From assembly GCA_031287585.1 (NCBI GenBank), contig JAITST010000241.1, positions 1 through 19,857 on the forward strand: a DNA stretch of 19,857 nt. The letters run 5' to 3'. Each line of letters begins with the position of its first letter. The stretch's first letter is position 1. The notes under the pieces were generated by a model, which did not search any database, was not told the origin of the DNA, and worked only from the letters and a program-made list of their open reading frames with translations. The stretch is from Planctomycetaceae bacterium. Its GTDB lineage: Bacteria; Planctomycetota; Planctomycetia; Pirellulales; Thermoguttaceae. Of the stretch, positions 1 through 6,461 are shown in pieces. A program made the translations under genes and the position numbers.

Positions 1-267
1 GATACGGTCAATGTTTCGTTCGTTTTCCCATTCGAGTTTAATACGCGGAAAGGTAATCCCGCCCCAATGACTGACACTGCTTTTCGATGCCCATTCCCCG
101 CGGTCGGAAATACCGATGATTCCATCGCAAGCCAAAGCGGCACGGTAAGTGTCGTTGTACTCGGACGTTGCCGTTACCTTTGCCTGCGGCGCAATGTTAT
201 AAGGCGTTGCACAAAGTGCGGCATTGATGCTCAAAAATAACAATGTTGAAAGAAGGATTTGTTTCAT
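1..267 (-). CDS. Secreted protein, N-terminal fragment (possible discoidin/F5-8C-like domain), runs off the window
   Basis: An open frame of 89 codons starts with ATG at 267 and is still open at base 1, so only the N-terminus is present. Residues 1-20 (MKQILLSTLLFLSINAALCA) form a classic signal peptide with a short basic start, a hydrophobic core and an A-L-C-A end, so the product is probably exported. The mature start contains NIAPQAKVTATSEYNDTYRA followed by CDGIIG and a Trp-rich stretch. That pattern resembles the start of carbohydrate-binding discoidin-like domains (an N-[IV]-A-x-x-A-x-V-x-A-[ST]-S opening, then a D-G-x-x-x W segment). This is an inference from a short piece and the catalytic or effector part is not visible. 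No strong Shine-Dalgarno site precedes the ATG. A polysaccharide-degrading enzyme is possible but unproven. Confidence 0.65.
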   Translation of the reverse strand, partial: MKQILLSTLLFLSINAALCATPYNIAPQAKVTATSEYNDTYRAALACDGIIGISDRGEWASKSSVSHWGGITFPRIKLEWENERNIDRI

Positions 268-336
268 TTGATAACAGGAGCGTGTTAAATGTGCTGGCGA
301 ATTTTTTCTTGACAAAAACAAACACCATATAAACAA

Positions 337-358
337 GAACACGATTTTAACCGTGTTC
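337..358 (-). terminator. Weak hairpin, possible terminator
   Basis: GAACACG and CGTGTTC form a perfect 7-bp stem around an 8-nt loop. On the minus strand the stem is followed by a T-rich but interrupted run (TTGTTTATATGG). It lies at the downstream end of the flagellin and GH92-remnant stretch, so it could end that transcript. The imperfect T-tract keeps confidence low. Confidence 0.3.
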
Positions 359-363
359 GGTAT

Positions 364-860
364 CAATGACAAGGCAGGGTGCAAAATTTTGACGGACATT
401 ATCGTGACCGCCCTATAAGCGTCCGGTGGTATCGCTCACTTTGGTAACTCAGCAATCGGTCATTGAGACGGTCAATATGTATCCGCCAAGAATCTGCAAC
501 AGGTCTGGCAGAGTATCTTTGGTGTAACGGAGACGGTAAAAATTTACTCTGTCCGTTGCCGTTTGTTCGACCCAGATACCGTAATCTTGCAGAAAAAGCC
601 GGTGATAGCCGGGCTGCACCACTTCGCTATCGTGTAAAAAGGCGGACTTCCATCTCTGTTCGCCCTGTGTCGGGGCAACGCTCCCGGTGGTCGGTGTCAC
701 CGCCCCATTGGTTCTTGTTGCGGGTGAGTGGAGCGGCACCAATCATCCCGAAGGGCTGGTTGCCTGCGATAAAAAAGATGTAGCGGTCTCGTCCCGACCC
801 GATACAGGTATCCACTTTGGAGACGTAATCGGCATAATCCTCCGGAGACGATGCGTCATA
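364..860 (-). pseudogene. Degenerate glycoside hydrolase family 92 (alpha-mannosidase-like) N-terminal fragment
   Basis: Two minus-strand frames together read as the N-terminal domain of a GH92 exo-alpha-mannosidase. The first (about 860-690) gives YADYVSKVDTCIGSG, then RDRYIFFIAGNQPFGMIGAA and PLTRNKNQWGG. This matches the family's opening, where a D-x-x-I-G-[ST]-G motif precedes P-F-G-M-[VI]. The second frame (about 700-449) gives TPTTGSVAPTQGEQRWKSAF, HDSEVVQPGYHRLFLQDYGI and WVEQTATDRVNFYRLRY. This matches the later family pattern in which Y-x-[VI]-x-L-x-x-Y-x-I is followed by E-x-T-A-T-x-R-V-x-x-[HY]-R. Between the halves the frame changes and roughly 30 expected residues seem missing. 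After a TGA at 449 the frame continues as VTKVSDTTGRL, hits TAG and decays. The catalytic (alpha/alpha)6 domain is absent. No start codon fits the first frame, which opens straight after the flagellin stop. I read it as a dead remnant; the family assignment is from memory of motifs. Confidence 0.65.
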
Positions 861-3800
861 TTATCCCAACAAGCCCAGCATATAGTTTGGTAACTGGTTT
901 GCTATTCCTAGTGTATTCACGTTTGATTGTACGAGGACTTGGGCTCTTGTCAGGTTTGCGGTTTCTTCCGCGAAGTCCGCGTCTCTGATTTGGCTTTCGG
1001 CTGCTACAAGTGCTTCAAGTGTATCGCTTAACACGTTTGCGTTCGTGTCCAGCGTTGTCTTTTGCAACGCTCCGAACCGTCCGCGAATCGCTGTCACCGC
1101 GACTATCGCCTCCTCAACAATTCTGTACGCCTTACTCGTGTCGGTGAATAAGTCGGCATCTTTTCCTGTCGCCAGTTGGTACAACCTGCCGGACGTGCCG
1201 CCTAGTTTTACCGTGTTTATCGCCTGAATACCTATTGTTACCTGTTGGTTCGATACTACCGCCGGTCCGAGTTGGAACGTCGCTCCGCCGCCTTGTATCT
1301 TGAAACTGGTCTCGTAACCGCTTTGCGTTTGGTCATTCATAGTAAAACTCAACGACAACGTCGAATCAACTGTACTGATGTCCCAGCCATCCGCTACCGC
1401 CTTCACGCCGTTGATTGTCACCTCCGCGTCATCACCATACGCACGCTCGGCTTTCGTACCATCGGCTAGCCGCGTGTCGATTGCCGCACCTTTACCGTTG
1501 GTTATGATTCCTTGAATGTCAACGAATTGCCGGCTGCCGTAACCATCCGACCTGAATACTAATTGCCAATCTTCTTCGTCTTTACCGAACAACAGTTTTG
1601 CACCGTTGAGCGAACCCGGTGCGGATGTTCCGCCTTTTGTCAGCAACGTGTCGTCGTCAACCGTCACGGTTCCGTTACCAAGTCCATTACCGCCAACCGA
1701 CGGACCTTTGAGTTCAACTGAGAACAACAGTTTCGTCATCGGGTCGCTTTCGATTAGTTGCTTGATGTCATACGCGGTTGTCACACCTTGCTTGATGTGA
1801 ATAGTAATTTCCTTCGTCCGGTTGTCCAGTTCGAGGAACAAACCGTCTTGCGTCATTGACGTTGGCGTAATCAAGTTTCCGCACTCGTCGAGTTTAGTTG
1901 ACGTGATGAGGTTGTCGTTGAACGCACCGGTGACATTATTATCCTGAACGTAAATAATCGAGTAACCATCGTAATCGGAGCCGGGACGTTTGGCGACAAG
2001 GTCATAAGTCGCGTCGATTCCATTTTCTGATGTCATCGTACCGCGCGAGTAGTTTGAGATGTAGTTGAACGGTTCATCGCAATCTTCACCCCACCCGACA
2101 AACGAAATGTCGTCAAAAACAACATCGCAAAGTCCGTCTGACACTGTCGGGGTCAACAATCCGAAACCGCCGTCGTCGTTACACTCGTCCCACGTGTCAG
2201 TCGGACGGCGCAACAAACTTGTACTGATGTTTTTGACGTATTCAGGGTCTTGCTGGTTCCACCATTCAACGAGGTCACGGGCGGTTGTCTGGACTAAACC
2301 GTCAGGCGACGTAACGAGATGAACTGTCATCGTTCCGCGTTGTACAAGTCCGCCGCTTGAAACAAGCGGACCATCGTAAACAAAATCTATTCGTCCGGTA
2401 CCCGCGCTCGGCGTGTTCGTATAGTTTGTTGCCGTGAACATTTGGTTAACAACTGCGTCATCGTTAATCAAACGAATTAAGTCAGCGGCGGTCGGTGGTA
2501 ATGCTGTACCAGTGCTTTCATCATTAGTCATCCAAATCGTAACAGTACCTTTATGACCGCCGGTATTTCCAGTGTTACCAACGGTCATCGGTTGCGATGT
2601 CAAACCAAGACTTGCAAATGTACCGCTACCATCATTAATGCTAGAAGTAGCATTAGGAGTAGGAGGAGGACTAGTTTGACTCCAGTCTTCTGAATTTGAC
2701 TGCGATAACGCTGCTGTAAAACCGAGTTTTGCGTCGTTGATTGCTTTAATAACCTCATTCGCATTGATTGCGTCCACTCCGAGTGGATTTGTAATACTTG
2801 GATCTAACAAACCGCTATTGAGTGTAATGTCAAGTCCGCCGGTAATACTATTTATCGTAACCTTTACTCGCTCAGATTGTCCCGCCACCGCTTTCATAGT
2901 TATGGCGGTATTGTTTGCCATATCACCGCGCTCGTCCGCAGTGATTGTGAAAGCAGTGTTTAACAAAACATCATTAGTATTTGAATTACGAAAAATCAAT
3001 TCGGCTTCAGCATACGATTCGCCCGGGTCATATTCAACCCAACCATCTTTGCGGTCAACAGCGTTTGCAAACACCATTTCATCAGTCGCTTTTTTGATTT
3101 GGAACAAGACATCGTCGTATTCCTCACCTTTTTTACGCGCGGTTATGACAACGCTCGCATCAGGATTTTTCGCGTTAAGAACGGTGGACGCGAAGTCAAC
3201 AACATCGGGGTCGGTTGTTGTATCAATCCAAATTTCACTATTTCCTTTCGCGTCAGCAACGAAGCGGATGTTTGGCGAACCTTCGGGACCTAGGTACTGG
3301 ATACCAGTTCCATCGTCAGGCGAACCGGAGTACGCGACTTCGGCAAATGCCGACACGATACCGAGACCATGGTCGCCGGGTGACAAACGAGCGAGAACCG
3401 GCGGCGGATTTGTCGCGTCGTAATAAACGCCGCCGTCATTGTCAACTTTCAGACTTTGAAGCAACGACGTACACATTATAGTTCCCCAATACTCGCTATT
3501 GTTCAACGCGGTCACTACTTCGTTTGCCGTACTAACAACCTTACCGCCAGTTTGTCCGCCGGAAAATGCACTCTTGAATGTTGTTTTACGGGTGATGCCA
3601 TTTTCAGTATCGCTTTTGCTTTTGTCAAAAGATGGATCACCAATAATACTATTAGTATTGCTTGTTTGTTGGTAAAGACATATATTACCAGTGCCGGTAT
3701 TGTCCGCAGTTCGTTCAACGGTAAAGAGACTAGCCGCTCTTTCACTACCGCGCGATGCTTGATTACTGAGGTCAAACATATTAACAATATCTTGTGCAGT

Positions 3801-5414
3801 CATTCCCGTACCTGTGCCGTCATTTGCGTCCGGCGGCAATACGATGAATAACGTTCCCGCATCGCCGCCGCTGTTTTGGGTATTTGCAGTTGCTAATATA
3901 TCTCCAGTAGTGGCTGTAGTATTAACCGTTGTTCCCGCGATTGAATCTGGGAATGAGACGCTAAAATTTCCATCGCGAGTAAGAGCGTTACGAATATCGG
4001 CATACGTTGCACCTGCCGGTGCCGTACCTGTTGTCACCTGAATAATAAGTGTTCCATCTGTTTCTGAATACCTTACACCGGCACGTTCCCCGACAGGAAT
4101 AATACCGTTACCAGCGGTACCGGCAATTATACTAATGGCAGTATTATTGTACTGTGCCCCAGGAGCGTTGGCTGTGAACGAAAGATATTCATTAACAGCC
4201 AATGTCAAACCAGACGCACTTGCAATCAATCCATTTATATCCCCCATCAACGCTACTGCCTTCGTAGCGGCATCATTGAAATAAGCGTACGCTTGGCTCG
4301 GTGTCCCGGTTGGGTTGTTCGTGTTCCATGCCGCTTGCGTTTTCTGCCCGTCAACGTAATTTATTGTTACGCCGTTGTACTGGTCTCCGGTTATGTTTGC
4401 GATAAATTTTAGCGCGGTGTTGTCGTGATACGGTAAACCTGTTGCGGTATAAACAGAGTTGTCAACGTCGTCCGCAACCGCTTTCAACCATTCAGACGTT
4501 TGCAGCAAAACATTGAGCGTTGCCGGATATCCGGAACCCAACGACGGTTCGTATTCTACCGTTATTCCGCCCGATGTTCCCTCGATAAATTTTACGTCAA
4601 CGCATCCGGCATCTGTTCCGGTTTGTCCCGCCTGAATGAGTATGTCGTTACCGGGACCCAGACTACTGACGTGTAACTGTCCGGCGATTGCGTCCGACGC
4701 GACTTCCGCGACAACGCCCGTCGAACTCGTTTGACGATTCACCACTGTCGCTATTTCTTGTACAGTCGTTCCCTTCTTGAACGATTCAGTCGCGTAACCC
4801 AAGTTACCGCCGAATGAGAGCGTAATGTCGTCCGGCAGAACGGAGTGATTGAAGTACAGTTCCGCTCGTTTCGCGGCGGCGGCAACTTTCACGTTTACGT
4901 TCACAGGTTGCTTGTCTGTTCCGAACCGGACTTCATTAACAGTCAGGTCTTGGATAGTGTAACGGTCAGTGCCTGAAACTTCAAAATCGAGTGAACCATC
5001 GAGCAGGTTTCGTCCCATAAACGACGTACTGGCGGAGATACGGTCGATTGCTTTGAGCGACGCGTCAACTTGCAACTGGTTTGCGGCAATCATTTCACGG
5101 CTCATTGCGCCGGTATTTGCGGCTTCGGTAACGAGTCCGCGTATGTCGTTCAGAAGCCCCGAAACTTCGTTCAACGCACTGTCGGCAACGGCAATCATCA
5201 TATTTGCGCGTTCGGTATTCTTTATACCTGTCTCTACGCCGGTTATCTCGGAACGTAACATTTCGCTCGCCATCAATCCGGCGGGGTCGTCCTTGCCGCT
5301 GTTAATCTTCAAACCAGTGCTTAACCGCTGTAATGCTGTTTGGAGTCCGGTCATATTTTTGTTGAGCGAACTCAACGCGGTCATAGCCGGAACGTTCGTG
5401 TAAATACGTGTCAC
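861..5414 (-). CDS. Giant flagellin, 1517 aa
   Basis: This is the flagellar filament subunit, exported through the flagellar type III apparatus and polymerised outside the cell. Residues 1-145 are a typical flagellin N-terminal D0/D1 region (ALSSLNKNMTGLQTALQRLS, then GLKINSGKDDPAG). Residues about 1420-1517 are the C-terminal D1/D0 region (RGRFGALQKTTLDTNANVL, ending in NYMLGLLG). A Flagellin_IN-like stretch sits near residues 195-245 and another near 1330-1405. The core between the ends is over 1200 residues, far beyond the ~500 aa of enterobacterial flagellin. It appears built of repeated beta-rich modules, each with a strand pair (x-F-x-A-x-x-x-G-x-x-Y-N-x-x-x-I) and a helix motif (T-A-x-D-[ILV]). 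Seven cysteines (C271, C579, C648, C1078, C1096, C1112, C1178) are unusual in flagellin. The GTG start at 5414 is chosen because AAGGAG lies 8 nt upstream and the product begins like flagellins. No fliS, fliD or other flagellar gene is in the window. Confidence 0.95.
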   Translation of the reverse strand: MTRIYTNVPAMTALSSLNKNMTGLQTALQRLSTGLKINSGKDDPAGLMASEMLRSEITGVETGIKNTERANMMIAVADSALNEVSGLLNDIRGLVTEAANTGAMSREMIAANQLQVDASLKAIDRISASTSFMGRNLLDGSLDFEVSGTDRYTIQDLTVNEVRFGTDKQPVNVNVKVAAAAKRAELYFNHSVLPDDITLSFGGNLGYATESFKKGTTVQEIATVVNRQTSSTGVVAEVASDAIAGQLHVSSLGPGNDILIQAGQTGTDAGCVDVKFIEGTSGGITVEYEPSLGSGYPATLNVLLQTSEWLKAVADDVDNSVYTATGLPYHDNTALKFIANITGDQYNGVTINYVDGQKTQAAWNTNNPTGTPSQAYAYFNDAATKAVALMGDINGLIASASGLTLAVNEYLSFTANAPGAQYNNTAISIIAGTAGNGIIPVGERAGVRYSETDGTLIIQVTTGTAPAGATYADIRNALTRDGNFSVSFPDSIAGTTVNTTATTGDILATANTQNSGGDAGTLFIVLPPDANDGTGTGMTAQDIVNMFDLSNQASRGSERAASLFTVERTADNTGTGNICLYQQTSNTNSIIGDPSFDKSKSDTENGITRKTTFKSAFSGGQTGGKVVSTANEVVTALNNSEYWGTIMCTSLLQSLKVDNDGGVYYDATNPPPVLARLSPGDHGLGIVSAFAEVAYSGSPDDGTGIQYLGPEGSPNIRFVADAKGNSEIWIDTTTDPDVVDFASTVLNAKNPDASVVITARKKGEEYDDVLFQIKKATDEMVFANAVDRKDGWVEYDPGESYAEAELIFRNSNTNDVLLNTAFTITADERGDMANNTAITMKAVAGQSERVKVTINSITGGLDITLNSGLLDPSITNPLGVDAINANEVIKAINDAKLGFTAALSQSNSEDWSQTSPPPTPNATSSINDGSGTFASLGLTSQPMTVGNTGNTGGHKGTVTIWMTNDESTGTALPPTAADLIRLINDDAVVNQMFTATNYTNTPSAGTGRIDFVYDGPLVSSGGLVQRGTMTVHLVTSPDGLVQTTARDLVEWWNQQDPEYVKNISTSLLRRPTDTWDECNDDGGFGLLTPTVSDGLCDVVFDDISFVGWGEDCDEPFNYISNYSRGTMTSENGIDATYDLVAKRPGSDYDGYSIIYVQDNNVTGAFNDNLITSTKLDECGNLITPTSMTQDGLFLELDNRTKEITIHIKQGVTTAYDIKQLIESDPMTKLLFSVELKGPSVGGNGLGNGTVTVDDDTLLTKGGTSAPGSLNGAKLLFGKDEEDWQLVFRSDGYGSRQFVDIQGIITNGKGAAIDTRLADGTKAERAYGDDAEVTINGVKAVADGWDISTVDSTLSLSFTMNDQTQSGYETSFKIQGGGATFQLGPAVVSNQQVTIGIQAINTVKLGGTSGRLYQLATGKDADLFTDTSKAYRIVEEAIVAVTAIRGRFGALQKTTLDTNANVLSDTLEALVAAESQIRDADFAEETANLTRAQVLVQSNVNTLGIANQLPNYMLGLLG

Positions 5415-5422
5415 GCGATTTT

Positions 5423-5428
5423 CTCCTT
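5423..5428 (-). promoter_or_regulatory. Shine-Dalgarno site of the flagellin gene
   Basis: On the minus strand AAGGAG stands 8 nt before the GTG at 5414 and fixes that start. It is one of the few clear ribosome binding sites in this window, fitting a gene that must be translated at a high level. A 6-bp stem (TGTCTG/CAGACA, 5440-5459, 8-nt loop) lies just upstream in the leader and could influence access to it. Confidence 0.75.
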
Positions 5429-5820
5429 GAACGGTTTTATGTCTGGCTCATTGCAGACATATCCAATCTCTGAATCGTCTTTGAATCAATTTTGTCAGTC
5501 CTTACCGTTTTACCAGTAATGACTAATCCACCGCCTGGAACAGTACAAACGAATACGCCGATTGTACGAACCAATCCTAGTGTTCCGTCAGTGACTATCG
5601 AATTGGTTCATTCAGTTTTTTTAGTGGTATTAGATATTTTGTTCGTACTTGTCGCACCGCATAGTCTCAATTTTCGCATTGTTTCGGTTAGTCAAAATAA
5701 TCCGATTGTAAGAATAGTAAGGTTGTTTTACTAGACGATTGACGGCGCAGAATGGTGAGCAGGCATTTTTCGGGGAGATTTTTGCAGATAGGCAAAGATG
5801 GGTAAGGAACAGAAAAACAT
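5429..5820. other. Flagellin leader and upstream region without a convincing gene
   Basis: No well-supported gene was found here. On the minus strand a 45-codon frame (5574-5437, TTG start) ends just upstream of the flagellin, but it has no usable ribosome site and no recognisable product. I searched by eye for a sigma-28 (TAAA-N15-GCCGATAA) or sigma-54 (GG-N10-GC) promoter and found no good match, so the flagellin promoter is not identified. A diverged direct repeat begins near 5754 (described in the findings). Confidence 0.5.
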
Positions 5821-5825
5821 CAATA

Positions 5826-5931
5826 GACTTGTTCGGAAACTAAAACGAGCCGTTGGGATTGTTGAAAAATGCGGGACATTTTGCTTGTCTAAAATGCTTG
5901 TTTTCTCTATTTTCACGTTTCCGAACAAGTC
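5826..5931. mobile_element. 106-bp MITE-like element with 15-bp perfect terminal inverted repeats
   Basis: GACTTGTTCGGAAAC at 5826-5840 is repeated as its exact reverse complement at 5917-5931. The interior is 76 bp and too short to encode a transposase. Immediately outside both ends is CAATA (5821-5825 and 5932-5936), which would be a 5-bp target-site duplication. Terminal inverted repeats, target duplication and lack of coding capacity fit a miniature inverted-repeat transposable element moved in trans. ORFs crossing it on either strand are not credible genes. The mobilising transposase family cannot be named from this window. Confidence 0.55.
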
Positions 5932-5950
5932 CAATAATAAATGGTGTTGC

Positions 5951-5975
5951 GCACGGTGGCACAGAGGTCACGGAG
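5951..5975. repeat. CACAGAG/CACGGAG-type interspersed motif
   Basis: The segment GCACGGTGGCACAGAGGTCA followed by CGGAG resembles the purine-rich CACAGAGxxCACxGAG motif scattered between genes in many bacterial genomes, Planctomycetota included. Only one copy lies in this window, so its status as a repeat here rests on general knowledge, not on local evidence. Confidence 0.3.
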
Positions 5976-6011
5976 TGATTGTTTTTATTTTAGATTTTGT
6001 AAATACTGTGA

Positions 6012-6185
6012 AAGAAAAACCTTATTTTGACAAAAAAACACCTCAGTAGCAATGGGCGTTCACCCAAACATAACCTCATTACCTCATTGTTGCTCGCCTT
6101 AATTCTAAATAAGGTAATGAGGTTATGTTTACGGGCGTACATTTGCTACTGATGTGTTTTTTGTAAAAATAAGTTTTTTTATTCC
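6012..6185. repeat. Long imperfect palindrome, about 75-bp arms
   Basis: The left arm (about 6012-6088) and right arm (about 6110-6185) are near-complementary over roughly 75 bp with a spacer of about 20 bp. The best-conserved blocks are TCAGTAGCAA (left) against TTGCTACTGA (right) and AAACATAACCTCATTACCT against AGGTAATGAGGTTATGTTT. The outer blocks TTATTTTGACAAAAAA and TTTTTTGTAAAAATAA also match. Differences are a few substitutions and one- or two-base indels. On either strand it would fold into a very long hairpin. It encodes nothing. It may be a second MITE-like element or the remains of an inverted duplication. Confidence 0.7.
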
Positions 6186-6246
6186 ATAAGTTCATTGTGA
6201 GCAGGTTATATGTCTTTTCGTTTTTTTCACAGATAGGTAAGGGTAG

Positions 6247-6301
6247 GAAATAACCGTAGACTAAAGTCTACTGTTAATAAAGTGTAGTCGCTAGCGCGAC
6301 T
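6247..6301. repeat. Pair of short REP-like hairpins
   Basis: Two perfect 6-bp stems sit side by side: GTAGAC-TAAA-GTCTAC (6256-6271) and AGTCGC-TAGC-GCGACT (6286-6301). Tandem short palindromes with four-base loops are typical of REP or BIME-like intergenic repeats. They lie between the flagellin and the end of the TolC-family gene and could act on transcript ends. Confidence 0.5.
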
Positions 6302-6346
6302 GGGAAAGGATTTTTATACCGAACACAATTGAAAATTTACACCTCC

Positions 6347-6420
6347 CACCGTCGGCTGAAGCCGATGGCAATATAACCATTATCTCGTATTGCCGTCTGT
6401 TTTAACCGACGGAGACGGTG
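6347..6420. repeat. Nested palindrome downstream of the TolC-family gene
   Basis: The left arm (6347-6373) contains the local stem CGGCT-GA-AGCCG and the right arm (6388-6420) contains CCGTC-x-GACGG. The two arms are also imperfect reverse complements of each other (CACCGTCGG against CCGACGGAGACGGTG, GGCAATA against TATTGCC). Two alternative folds are therefore possible, two small hairpins or one long one. It lies 42 bp beyond the stop at 6462 and could act as an mRNA 3' end for that gene, although no clear T-tract follows on the minus strand. Confidence 0.45.
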
Positions 6421-6461
6421 CTTTATTAACCGTAAGCTTTATCCTAGGGTTATTTCCCGTG

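Noticed and set aside
351..363. CCGTGTTCGGTAT occurs here and at 16938-16950, and an 11-base reverse version lies at 6316-6326
   Set aside because: A 13-base match between two places in a 20-kb window is expected several times by chance, so three copies near repeats are not sufficient evidence of a shared element.
2737..3423. A 228-codon open frame on the plus strand inside the flagellin
   Set aside because: It is antisense to a well-supported gene, its Ser/Thr/Ala-rich translation mirrors flagellin codons, and it has no start signals.
5437..5574. A 45-codon minus-strand frame ending just upstream of the flagellin (TTG start)
   Set aside because: It has a non-ATG start without a spaced ribosome site, no recognised product, and an overlapping open frame on the other strand. 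It is possible but not supportable.
5492..5734. An 80-codon plus-strand frame in the flagellin upstream region
   Set aside because: Its Val/Pro/Thr-biased composition has no family features and no ribosome site. It looks like a chance frame in AT-rich DNA.
5798..6049. An 83-codon plus-strand frame across the 106-bp inverted-repeat element
   Set aside because: It crosses both terminal inverted repeats and ends inside the left arm of the following palindrome. A chance frame created by the repeats is more likely.
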